Shown: one piece after another, positions 28,550 through 38,719 of the stretch
Layout of the letters: every line of letters begins with the position of its first letter
Numbering within the stretch: position 1 is the stretch's first letter
Assembly: GCA_020639295.1 (NCBI GenBank)
Contig: JACKGY010000010.1
Span: 150,001 to 203,524 of the forward strand
DNA from: Planctomycetota bacterium
GTDB lineage: Bacteria; Planctomycetota; GCA-002687715; DRQF01
Direction: 5' to 3'
DNA length: 53,524 nucleotides
The notes under the pieces: model-generated
What the model saw: the letters and a program-made list of their open reading frames with translations, nothing else
What the model was told of the DNA's origin: nothing
The model's database searches: none
Position numbers and translations under genes: made by a program

Positions 28550-29808
28550 TGCGGCGATTCTGGCCCCAGCTCCTCATGATCCTCGCCCTCGCGGTCTTCG
28601 TCCTGGCCCGCCGTCAGCTCGATGGCGCGCGCGTGGCCCAGGGCGGCCTCGCCCTGGCCGATGCTCCGACCAGTCTGCACGGCGTCTTCCTCTTCGGTGC
28701 CTTCAAGCCGCTGCTGGTGGAGGAGCTCTGGGCCGCCTGCGACCGTTACGAGCGCGAAGGACGCTACTGGGATCTGGTCGACGCCCAGGCCCGGCTCCTC
28801 CGGCTGGCGCCCGAGGAGCCGGCGATCTGGTCGCGTCAGGCCCGGCTCCTGGCCTTCACCGTGGCCCAGAACGAGCCCGACGATCTGCTCCGCTGGCGCT
28901 GGTATCGGCGCGTGCTCGCCATCATCGATGCCGGTCGCGCGCGCCATCCCCAGGACTTCGCGCTCGCCGAGTTGCGCTTCACGGTGCTCTTCGATCTGAT
29001 CGCCGGCGACTCCTACTGCAGCCGGCAGGTCCGCCGAGGTGTGGAGGGCGCCGGCCTTCTGGCCGCGCTGACCTGCGCCGCCGACCTGCGCCGCGACTTT
29101 CCGGAGCGGGTCGAGGCCTGGGACGACTACCGCGTGGCGGTGGAGGAGAGCGCCGAGTTCCTGATGAACCGGGGTCGCTTCCGGGAGAGCCGCGAGCTCC
29201 TGGTGGAGCTGCGTGGCATCCTCTTCGGCTCGACCTGGCCCTTTCCGCAGGAGCCGCTCCGTCCCGGGCTCGAGTCGGTGCTGCGCTTCGGCGAGGCGGC
29301 GATGACCACGCTCGGGTCGGTCGCCGACTGGCGGGCCGAACCCCCGGTGCTGGAACGACCCGACGAGCTGATCGACCTGCTCGAGGGTCTGGCGGAGCTG
29401 ATCCGGGTCGGTGGGCCGGCCCTTCTCGACCCCGACCGGGAGACCTTCGACGCCTCCCTCGCGATGCTCATCCACGTGCGCGCCATGAACTTATGTCAGG
29501 CCGCCCTGCTCGCCAAAAACCACGACCTCGCCTTGCGGCTGCTGCCGCCCCTCAATAGAATCGCGACCCTTGCCGAGGGGCGAGTCGGTTCCGGAATGCC
29601 TTGTTATCCAACGGCTTACGTCGAGCACTTGCGAGCGCTCATCGCTCTCGACGCGGAACTGGACGAGTCTTCGGGGCAAGGAGAGGAGGTCGTCAGCGAG
29701 CTCAGGCTGCGCTGGCGGCGCGAGCTCCAGGAGCTCGATCGTCTCGTGACGGAACGAATCGGTCACGACGACTCCTTTGCCAGACGCCTCATGAACTCCC
29801 GTCGCTGA
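28549..29808 (+). CDS. Membrane-anchored TPR-like protein linked to the ABC transporter
   Basis: This 419-residue protein has one N-terminal membrane helix (LLMILALAVFVLARR) and then helical repeats resembling TPRs (RYEREGRYWDLVDAQARLLRL). The ATG overlaps the permease stop (TGATG), so it is part of the same operon and probably an accessory subunit of the exporter. The base composition around 29480-29620 is less GC-rich than the rest. I do not recognise a named family. Confidence 0.82.
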   Translation: MRRFWPQLLMILALAVFVLARRQLDGARVAQGGLALADAPTSLHGVFLFGAFKPLLVEELWAACDRYEREGRYWDLVDAQARLLRLAPEEPAIWSRQARLLAFTVAQNEPDDLLRWRWYRRVLAIIDAGRARHPQDFALAELRFTVLFDLIAGDSYCSRQVRRGVEGAGLLAALTCAADLRRDFPERVEAWDDYRVAVEESAEFLMNRGRFRESRELLVELRGILFGSTWPFPQEPLRPGLESVLRFGEAAMTTLGSVADWRAEPPVLERPDELIDLLEGLAELIRVGGPALLDPDRETFDASLAMLIHVRAMNLCQAALLAKNHDLALRLLPPLNRIATLAEGRVGSGMPCYPTAYVEHLRALIALDAELDESSGQGEEVVSELRLRWRRELQELDRLVTERIGHDDSFARRLMNSRR

Positions 29809-29876
29809 CGTCGTCTCCCCGGACCAGCGCGGGCGATGAAACACGATTCGGATTCAACCGAGAGAGAAGCCGGGCC

Positions 29877-32012
<2,136 letters not shown>

Positions 32013-32037
32013 TCCGGGATTCGTCGCGAACGGACTT

Positions 32038-32075
32038 CGGTCCCGGCCGTACCAGCGGTCGGGACCGTTTCATTT
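32038..32075 (+). terminator. Terminator after the pyrophosphatase gene
   Basis: CGGTCCCGGCCG pairs with CGGTCGGGACCG (with wobble) around TACCAG, followed by TTTCATTT. Confidence 0.75.
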
Positions 32076-32256
32076 CAGCCGGAACGCGGCATCCGGTCGA
32101 AAGGCTGAGTAGGACGTGTCCCTGGCATGAATACCCGGTGACCCGTCCCAGCCGTCCCGGATCGAGGATAGACTTGATCGCGGTACGAACGGACCTGATG
32201 ATGACCTCGTTCGTAACGGGCTCGGCCCAGGGCCGCGCCCCGGCTCAGGAGCATAG

Positions 32257-32688
32257 ATGACTTACGACATGGAAGGCGCCCCGGGCGCGATGACGAGTCC
32301 CTCCTCCGCCCACAAGCCCAGTCCCGCCACCCTTGCCCACGAAATCGGCGACCTGATCCTCGACAAGAAGGGGGTCGACCTGCAGGTCATCGACATCGAG
32401 TCGGTGTCGACGATCGCCGACTTCCTGGTGATCGCCACCGGCGCCAGCAGTCGCCAGGTCGTGGCGATCGCCAAGGAGATCGAGGCCCGGGTCAAGGCTG
32501 GTGGCGGCCGCGTCGTGAACGAGGCCGGCATGGAGGATGGTTGGTGGGTCCTGCTGGACCTAGGCGACGTGATCGTGCACCTGATGCAGGACGACGCCCG
32601 TCGCTACTATGACCTCGAGAACCTCTGGGCCGACGGCAACGTGGTGCGTCGGGCCGCGATTCCCGAGGACCCCGACGCCCTGGCCTGA
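32257..32688 (+). CDS. rsfS: Ribosomal silencing factor RsfS
   Basis: This 143-residue protein binds uL14 on the 50S subunit and blocks subunit joining when nutrients are scarce. Family features are the start of the domain (AHEIGDLILDKKGVDLQVIDI), the central ADFLVIATGASSRQV and the C-terminal GWWVLLDLGDVIVHLM with YYDLENLW. ATG 32257 has AGGAG 5 nt upstream. The first 25 residues are a variable extension, and internal Met codons at 32269 and 32290 are possible starts. The usual nadD neighbour is absent. Confidence 0.95.
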   Translation: MTYDMEGAPGAMTSPSSAHKPSPATLAHEIGDLILDKKGVDLQVIDIESVSTIADFLVIATGASSRQVVAIAKEIEARVKAGGGRVVNEAGMEDGWWVLLDLGDVIVHLMQDDARRYYDLENLWADGNVVRRAAIPEDPDALA

Positions 32689-32767
32689 GCCGCCGTCCCT
32701 GCCGCACTCGGTGAGCCGGCCGGCGCGGCCGTGCCGCGTCGTCGCTCACACCCTCTATCCATGACGA

Positions 32768-32795
32768 AGCCGCTCCGACCGGGGTCGGAGCGGCT
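32768..32795. terminator. Bidirectional hairpin between rsfS and the lipoprotein gene
   Basis: AGCCGCTCCGAC pairs with GTCGGAGCGGCT over 12 bp with a 4-nt loop, between two convergent genes. Confidence 0.75.
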
Positions 32796-32817
32796 CTCGA
32801 TGCGGTCGGCCCGGCGC

Positions 32818-33234
32818 TCAGCGCTGGGCGATCTGCTTCTCGAGGCGGAAGTCGCCACCGGTGAAGCCGAAGATCGAGCGCACGCTGCGCTCCAGCTCGT
32901 CGTGCTCACCGACCATCTCGGGCTCACCGTGGGCGCGATAGCGGAAGGCCTGGCCCCGATCGGTGACGAAGCCCAGGGCATTGCCCCGGTTGTCCAGGAC
33001 GAACATCTCGTAGCGATCGTTGTAGTCGTTCGAGTCGCCGTCCAGGATCAGCTTGGTGTCGACCCAGCCGACCAGGGCGCCGTCATGGAAGGCCTTGTGC
33101 AACGACACGTCCTGATAGCGGTCGCGGGCCTCCTCGAAACGAATCTGGCCGTCGCGGCTGTAGTGGTACTGGGTCGTGCAGGCGGCCAGGGCCAGTGTGC
33201 CGACGACGAGCAGGGCGCCGAACCTCGCGTACAT
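32818..33234 (-). CDS. Small lipoprotein of unknown function
   Basis: This 138-residue protein has a lipoprotein signal peptide and a lipobox, LALAAC, with the modified Cys at residue 19, so it is probably anchored in a membrane. The mature part (CTTQYHYSRDGQIRFEE onward) is polar and rich in Asp and Tyr, and contains YEMFVLDNRGNALGFVTDRG. I do not recognise a domain. It is transcribed towards rsfS and away from the helicase gene. Confidence 0.82.
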   Translation of the reverse strand: MYARFGALLVVGTLALAACTTQYHYSRDGQIRFEEARDRYQDVSLHKAFHDGALVGWVDTKLILDGDSNDYNDRYEMFVLDNRGNALGFVTDRGQAFRYRAHGEPEMVGEHDELERSVRSIFGFTGGDFRLEKQIAQR

Positions 33235-33349
33235 CTCGTGACTTCTCCCAAATCCTTCCGAGCAAGGGATCTGCGCGCATTGGCGCGGGCGAATGTTATC
33301 ATGCGGTCCCGGCATGGGGAAGCGATTATCTGCTGGACGGGACCCGCTG

Positions 33350-35311
33350 GTGACTGAAGTGAACGAGGTGGCGGACTTCTTCGCCGCGGAGGGCCCGGCG
33401 GCCCGACGGTTGCCCGGTTTCCGGACCCGGCCCGAGCAGCTCGAGATGGCCCGGGCCGTGGCCGCCGCCATGGCCGAGCGGCGTCATCTGCTGGTCGAAG
33501 CCGGCACCGGCGTCGGCAAGAGTCTCGGCTACCTGGTCCCGGCGGTCCTCGAGGCGGTGGCCTCCGGTCGTCGGGTTCTGGTCTCGACCCAGACCCTGAG
33601 CCTCCAGGACCAGCTGATCGGCAAGGACATCCCCTTCCTGGAGAAGGTCCTGCCCGGTCGCTTCCGCGCCGAGCTGGCCAAGGGCCGGAGCAACTACCTG
33701 GCCCCGCGCCGACTCGAGCTCGCCCTGGGCGGTGTCGACGAGGTCGCGGCCGATGCCGAGACCCGCCAGGGACTCCTGGAGATCCGTCGCGGTTTCGATC
33801 GCCAGCACTGGACCGAGCGCCAGCACTTCCATCCCCAGCCCCGGTTCGACGTCTGGGAGCAGGTCCAGAGCGAGCACGGCAACTGCCTGGGCAAGAGCTG
33901 CCCGCACCACGACGACGACTGCCCCTACCACGTCGCGCGGCGCCGTCTCGCGGACGCCGATCTGATCGTCGTCAATCACAGTCTCTATCTCTCGGATCTC
34001 GCCCTACGGATGCAGGGGGCGCGCATCCTTCCGGATCACGACGTGGTCGTCTTCGACGAGGCCCACGGTCTCGAGACCACGGCGCTCGAGCACTTCGGCG
34101 CCCGCCTCACCCTGCGGATGCTGCGCCTTCTGCTGATGCGCCTGCACCGCCGCTACAAGGGCCTGGGCTTCCTCCAGCTCGTTCCCGGCTCCGAGCGCGC
34201 GCGCATGCTCTGCGAGGAGGTCGAGGCGGTCGCCGAAGACTTCTTCGGTCGGGTGCGGGACTTCTGCGGCGGCGGGGCCCGGGAACGGGAGATCGTCGCG
34301 CCGGACGACCTCCAGGACGATCTCTCGACCGCGCTCGGGGAGCTGGCCGGAGCGCTCGCGGACCTCCGCTTCCGCTGCGACTCGGAGGCGCGCGAGATCG
34401 AATTCCAGTCCTACATCGCCCGGATCGATCAGATGCGCGACGGGCTGCGGCGCATCCTGAGCCCCGGCCAGGGCGGGCGTCCGGCGGTGCACTGGGCCGA
34501 GACCGGGATCAAGCCCAGCGCCAGCTCGATCCAGTGCAAGCCGCTCGAGGCGGCCGAGATCCTCAGGACCTGGCTGTTCGACCGGGTCGGCAGCGTGATC
34601 CTCACCTCCGCCACGCTGGCCACCGGCCGCCAGGGCGGCCTGACCTTCGCCGCCCGCAGTCTCGGCGCCGAAGCGGCGGACCAGCTCCAGCTCGGCTCAC
34701 CCTTCGACTACGAGCACAACGTCCGCCTGCGGGTGCCCACCTGGCTCGACGAGCCCCGGTCCGGCCCCGACTACGAGGAGAGCCTGGCCAACGCCTTGAT
34801 GCATTACCTGCGCAAGAGCCAGGGTGGCGCCTTCGTCCTGTTCACCAGCTACGACTTCATGCGCCGCATCCGCGATCGGGTCGCCGACGAGCTGCGCGAG
34901 CTGGGCTTCCCGCTGCTCGTCCAGGGCGAGGAGATGCCGCGGGCGATGATGATCGAGGCCTTCCGCGAGTCGCAGAACTCGGTGCTCTTCGGCAACGACA
35001 GCTTCTGGCAGGGCGTCGACGTCCAGGGCGAGACCCTTCGTCTCGTCGTCCTGGTGCGGCTGCCCTTCGCGGTGCCGACCGCGCCCCTGCAGCGTGCGCG
35101 GGCGAAGCTGGTCGAGGAGCGGGGCGGGCATTCGTTCCGCGATCTCTCCCTGCCGGAGGCGATCATCAAGTTCAAGCAGGGCTTCGGCCGGCTGATCCGC
35201 ACCGAGACCGATCGCGGCACGGTCGTCGTCCTCGACACGCGCATCCTTTCGAAACCGTACGGCAAGGCCTTCATCGAGGCCTTGCCGCCGGTTCAGGTCA
35301 TCCGGGATTGA
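33350..35311 (+). CDS. DinG / YoaA-type superfamily 2 DNA helicase
   Basis: This 653-residue XPD-like 5'-3' helicase is probably active in DNA repair or R-loop removal. Motif I is EAGTGVGKSLGYLVP, motif II is VFDEAHGLE, and motif VI is QGFGRLIRTETDRG. The iron-sulfur region has three cysteines, in CLGKSCPHHDDDC, but the position of the usual first ligand reads KGRSNYLAPRR, with Ala where many homologues have Cys. GTG 33350 gives a start at the usual distance from the first conserved block. ATG 33293 and ATG 33314 upstream are alternatives with no better ribosome site. It ends 7 nt from a convergent gene. Confidence 0.9.
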   Translation: MTEVNEVADFFAAEGPAARRLPGFRTRPEQLEMARAVAAAMAERRHLLVEAGTGVGKSLGYLVPAVLEAVASGRRVLVSTQTLSLQDQLIGKDIPFLEKVLPGRFRAELAKGRSNYLAPRRLELALGGVDEVAADAETRQGLLEIRRGFDRQHWTERQHFHPQPRFDVWEQVQSEHGNCLGKSCPHHDDDCPYHVARRRLADADLIVVNHSLYLSDLALRMQGARILPDHDVVVFDEAHGLETTALEHFGARLTLRMLRLLLMRLHRRYKGLGFLQLVPGSERARMLCEEVEAVAEDFFGRVRDFCGGGAREREIVAPDDLQDDLSTALGELAGALADLRFRCDSEAREIEFQSYIARIDQMRDGLRRILSPGQGGRPAVHWAETGIKPSASSIQCKPLEAAEILRTWLFDRVGSVILTSATLATGRQGGLTFAARSLGAEAADQLQLGSPFDYEHNVRLRVPTWLDEPRSGPDYEESLANALMHYLRKSQGGAFVLFTSYDFMRRIRDRVADELRELGFPLLVQGEEMPRAMMIEAFRESQNSVLFGNDSFWQGVDVQGETLRLVVLVRLPFAVPTAPLQRARAKLVEERGGHSFRDLSLPEAIIKFKQGFGRLIRTETDRGTVVVLDTRILSKPYGKAFIEALPPVQVIRD

Positions 35312-35318
35312 CGAGGTC

Positions 35319-35963
35319 TCAGGGCCGGGTCTTCACCTTGCTCGGCGCCTGCAGCGCCTCGAGTCGGGCCTGGACGTCGGCGCGGCGCTTCTCGATCTCG
35401 CGCGGCTTGAACTTCTTCGGCTCGCCGAGCAGGCGCCAGCGGATCGTCACCGCGCGGCCGGGCTCGATGCTGGTCACGGTGAAGGCGGCCCAGAGGTCCG
35501 AGTCGCTGTCGACGGTGTGGACGAGGTAGCTGTGGCCGACGATGGCCAGGTAGTTGTCGTCGGGGCTATCGTCGTAGAGGGGGCGGGAGATGCTCGGCCG
35601 GGGTGAGCGGGGCGAGACCTTCTCGAGCGGGACCTGGCCGAGGTGCCAGAGCTGGCTGTCGTCGTCGACCACGGTCCGGACGCAGAAGTGGAAGGGTGAG
35701 CGCTCGATTCCTCGACCCTGGAGGCAGACGTCCCAGTCGTTGTGGACGCCCTCCATGTCGTCGCGGGTCGCGAACTCGAAGCTCATCGTCGCCTTCACAT
35801 ACTCGTCCATGAAGGCCTGTTCGTCCTTCTCGTAGGGCGTGATCCGGCGTTCGAGGCGCACCTCGCCCTCGGTGATCCGGGAGGTCTTCCGGGCCTTCAC
35901 CTGGGCGACGCAGGGGTTGAGGAGGGTCGCGAGGACGACCAGGGCGAGCAGCAGTTTCGACAT
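35319..35963 (-). CDS. Secreted protein of unknown function
   Basis: This 214-residue protein has a signal peptide (residues 1-21, LLLALVVLATLLNPCVAQ). The mature part is probably beta-rich (YLAIVGHSYLVHTVDSDSD and FTVTSIEPGRAVTIRWRLL) and ends with a charged helix. Two Cys residues (in VCLQG and FCVRT) could form a disulfide. No family was recognised. The start at 35963 follows a GGAG ribosome site. Confidence 0.8.
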   Translation of the reverse strand: MSKLLLALVVLATLLNPCVAQVKARKTSRITEGEVRLERRITPYEKDEQAFMDEYVKATMSFEFATRDDMEGVHNDWDVCLQGRGIERSPFHFCVRTVVDDDSQLWHLGQVPLEKVSPRSPRPSISRPLYDDSPDDNYLAIVGHSYLVHTVDSDSDLWAAFTVTSIEPGRAVTIRWRLLGEPKKFKPREIEKRRADVQARLEALQAPSKVKTRP

Positions 35964-36049
35964 GGGAGGACTCCTTGACTTTCCGTTCCGCCAGAGCGAC
36001 GAACGGCCGTCACGATCTCCTCCCGGAATTTCGCGCGCCCCGGCGCGGG

Positions 36050-37105
36050 CTACTTGGCCTTCGCCTCGGCGATGATCTGCTTGGCGACGTCGATCGCCGC
36101 GCGGCCGGTGCCGACGTTCTCGGCGCGGGCCTTGGCGAAGGTCGACTTCAGGGCGTCGTCGATATGGCCGATCTTCTCGAGCGCGACCTTCTCGTCGTAG
36201 CCGCCGGGGTGGAACTCGACGCTGACGTTGATGATGCCGCCGGCGTTGATCACGAAATCGGGGGCGTAGAGGATGCCACGCTCCTTGAGCAGGTCGTCGT
36301 GGTGCAGCTCGGCGAGCTGGTTGTTGGCGGCGCCGGCGACGATCCGGCAGCGGAGCCGGTCGATGGTCTGGTCGTTGACGACCGCACCCAGGGCGTGGGG
36401 CGAGAAGACGTCGCAATCGACGTCGTAGATCTCCTTCGAGTCGACGAAGACGACCTCGGGATGCTTGGCCTTGACCTGGGCGATGCGCTCGGGATTGATG
36501 TCGCAGGCCGTGACCCGGGCACCGTCGGCGAGGAGGAGGTCGATCACGGTCTGCGCGACCGAACCGGCGCCCTGGATCGCGATGTGCCGGCCGGCCGGAT
36601 CGCCGGAGCCATAGACCTCCTCGAAGCAGGCCTTGATGCCGAGGTAGACGCCGCGGCCGGTGTAGGGCGAAGGATTGCCGGAGCCGCCGCGCTCGAGCGA
36701 CAGGCCGGTGACCCAGCGGGTCTCCTCGCGGACGTGCTCGAGATCCTCGATGCGCGTGTTGACGTCCTCGGCGGTGATGTAGAGGCCGCCGAGCGAGTCG
36801 ATCAGCCGGCCCATGGCGCGCATCGTGTCTGGATTGCGGACCACCTTCGGGTCGCCGATCACCACCGACTTGCCGCCGCCCAGGCCGGTGCGAGCGATCG
36901 CCGACTTGTAGGTCATGCCCTTCGACAGGCGCAGCACGTCGGTGAGCGCATCCTCTTCACGCTCGTAGGGCCAGATGCGCAGGCCGCCGAGCGCGGGACC
37001 GAGGGTCGTGCAGTGGACTCCGATGAAGGCGTTCAGGCCGGTCTGCTCGTCGACGCCGTGGATGACCTTCTCGTAGTCGTCGATCTTGAGTTCGCTGATC
37101 TTCAT
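36050..37105 (-). CDS. Leucine dehydrogenase (Glu/Leu/Phe/Val dehydrogenase family)
   Basis: This 351-residue NAD-dependent enzyme reversibly deaminates a branched-chain amino acid. The substrate-binding signature is HCTTLGPALGGLRIWPY. The catalytic Lys lies in GLGGGKSVVIGDP. The Rossmann motif is IQGAGSVAQTV, followed by ACDINPERI. Length and motif spacing fit leucine dehydrogenase better than the longer glutamate dehydrogenases, but valine or phenylalanine specificity cannot be excluded. A well-formed promoter lies 65-95 nt upstream. The gene appears monocistronic. Confidence 0.9.
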   Translation of the reverse strand: MKISELKIDDYEKVIHGVDEQTGLNAFIGVHCTTLGPALGGLRIWPYEREEDALTDVLRLSKGMTYKSAIARTGLGGGKSVVIGDPKVVRNPDTMRAMGRLIDSLGGLYITAEDVNTRIEDLEHVREETRWVTGLSLERGGSGNPSPYTGRGVYLGIKACFEEVYGSGDPAGRHIAIQGAGSVAQTVIDLLLADGARVTACDINPERIAQVKAKHPEVVFVDSKEIYDVDCDVFSPHALGAVVNDQTIDRLRCRIVAGAANNQLAELHHDDLLKERGILYAPDFVINAGGIINVSVEFHPGGYDEKVALEKIGHIDDALKSTFAKARAENVGTGRAAIDVAKQIIAEAKAK

Positions 37106-37171
37106 GGTGGGACGTCCCCTCGGAGCGCGTTTCGTGCCGGTAAGATGGCGCACAAGTACTTATGTCGGACC

Positions 37172-37200
37172 GTAATACGTCACTCGCTCCGGACATTCAA
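37172..37200 (-). promoter_or_regulatory. Sigma70-type promoter for the leucine dehydrogenase gene
   Basis: On the minus strand, TTGAAT (37200-37195) and TATTAC (37177-37172) are separated by exactly 17 nt. The leader to the start at 37105 would be about 60 nt. Confidence 0.6.
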
Positions 37201-37341
37201 GCGGTGCCGGGCCGGGGATGCGAGGAAAGAGGGGGGTGGTGACCGCGCCGCGCGTATCCAGATCCCGGACGTTTCTGACGCTTTGTCGGAAATCGTCCCC
37301 GAGGCCTGACGAAGCGTCGGCCCGTTGTGCCCCTGAGAGGG

Positions 37342-37361
37342 CAATCGAGTGTCCTCGATTG
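37342..37361. promoter_or_regulatory. Inverted repeat upstream of an ECF sigma gene
   Basis: CAATCGAG (37342-37349) and CTCGATTG (37354-37361) form a perfect 8-bp inverted repeat with a 4-nt spacer. It lies about 220 nt before the sigma factor start, in a 475-nt region (37106-37580) without a convincing gene. It is a candidate operator or hairpin. Confidence 0.35.
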
Positions 37362-37580
37362 GACAAAACGGACCGGACCAAGATGAGCAAAGAACACCCT
37401 AAGAGCCTGGAGAACAGTGGTTTGAGGCGAGGCCGCGAGGCCGATCGGTCTTTGGCCCGGGGCTTGCTCCAGGGAGAGCGAGGGCGACTCGCAGGCCGAA
37501 ATGGCGGCCGGCAGTCGGAATCGAGGCGACCAGGGCCGGAAGGCCCGGGTCGCGACGAGGCTCTCGAAGGAGGACCCGAG

Positions 37581-38228
37581 ATGTTGAACCTGAAGGACAT
37601 GGACCGGACCGAGACCCGCCAGGCCCCCGCCACCGGGAGCCCGACCGGCCGCAAGCCGCGGCGCCAGCGGAGTCCCGAGGAGATCGCTCGCGAGAAGGAG
37701 CAGATCCAGGCCTTTCAGGCCGGCGACATGGCCGCCTTCGAGGAGCTGGTCAAGGCCTACGAGAAGCGGATCTACTGGGTCGCCTACAACCTGGTCGGCA
37801 ACCCGGAGGACGCCCGCGACGTGGCCCAGGACGCCTTCCTGCGCGTTGCCCAGGCGATCGACCGCTTCGACCTGAACTACAGCTTCTACACCTGGCTCTA
37901 CCGGATCGTCGTCAACCTGGCGATCGACCGCTTGCGCAAGAAGGGCAAGCAGAACGCGGTCAGCCTCGAGGATTTCGTCAGCGATCCGACCGAGGTGGAA
38001 TTGCAGCCGGAGCGCGAACTCGAGACCGTCGAGCTGGGAGACCGCATCCAGCGCATCCTCGAGGAGCTGCCGGAGAAGTACCGGACGGTGATCCTCCTTC
38101 GGGACGTCCACGAGCTGCCCTGCGAGGAGATCGCCCAGATCATCGGCTGCACCAACGCCACCACCCGCTGGCGCCTGCACAAGGCCCGCGAGCTCTTCCG
38201 GGCCCGCTGGGGCGATCTGGAGAACTGA
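37581..38228 (+). CDS. ECF RNA polymerase sigma factor
   Basis: This 215-residue sigma70-family protein carries regions 2 and 4. Region 2 contains EDARDVAQDAFLRVAQAIDRF and TWLYRIVVNLAIDRLRK. Region 4 has LPEKYRTVILLRDVHELPCEEIAQIIG, with an unusual recognition-helix edge, CTNATTRWRLHKAR. ATG 37581 is chosen because AAGGAGGA lies about 7 nt upstream. The frame stays open further upstream, but that part has no ribosome site and reads as low-complexity sequence. No anti-sigma gene is adjacent, so its control is unknown. Confidence 0.9.
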   Translation: MLNLKDMDRTETRQAPATGSPTGRKPRRQRSPEEIAREKEQIQAFQAGDMAAFEELVKAYEKRIYWVAYNLVGNPEDARDVAQDAFLRVAQAIDRFDLNYSFYTWLYRIVVNLAIDRLRKKGKQNAVSLEDFVSDPTEVELQPERELETVELGDRIQRILEELPEKYRTVILLRDVHELPCEEIAQIIGCTNATTRWRLHKARELFRARWGDLEN

Positions 38229-38265
38229 TCCGGTCGCGGATCGACCGACCCGAACGGTCGGCAGG

Positions 38266-38301
38266 GAAGGGCGGCCCCCGGGCGGGGTCGCCCTTCTTTC
38301 G
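38266..38301 (+). terminator. Terminator after the ECF sigma gene
   Basis: AAGGGCGGCCCC pairs with GGGGTCGCCCTT (one wobble) around a 5-nt loop, followed by CTTTCG. Confidence 0.75.
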
Positions 38302-38316
38302 TGCCCGGCCGGGCCG

Positions 38317-38550
38317 CTACATCTCGGGGTCCTTCCAGGGCGAGGCCTCGGGCTCGCTGCCGAGGGTCTTCCGCCCGGACTCGATGACGCTCTCGATCCT
38401 GGTCACCCGGGCGTCGAGGCGGAGCAAGAGGCCGGCGAGCCGCTCGAGGGTCTTGCCGTGGTCGACCAGGACCTCGTCGAGCTGCTCGACGTGGCGGGCG
38501 ATCTGCGCCAGCTGGGATTCGATCTCGATCAGGCGCTCGGATTCGGGCAT
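38317..38550 (-). CDS. SlyX-like small coiled-coil protein
   Basis: This 77-residue protein is almost all heptad-patterned helix (RLIEIESQLAQIARHVEQL and LERLAGLLLRLDARVTRIE), with a short Pro-containing tail. Size and pattern resemble SlyX, a short coiled-coil protein of unknown function, but the match is by pattern only. It is convergent with the ECF sigma gene and divergent from the metallopeptidase gene. Confidence 0.65.
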   Translation of the reverse strand: MPESERLIEIESQLAQIARHVEQLDEVLVDHGKTLERLAGLLLRLDARVTRIESVIESGRKTLGSEPEASPWKDPEM

Positions 38551-38719
38551 GATGGCCTCACCTCGGTTTCTCGTGGGAACGTCCCAGGGCGTCTCGTTCC
38601 AGGATTTCGCAGAACATTCCCCGTCGAGCTACGTCTACCCGCTCGGGAAGAGAGTTTCCAGGTCGGCCACGACCGCCAGGCGATCGACCATCTCGAACAG
38701 GCATGGAGGAGCGGCGAAG

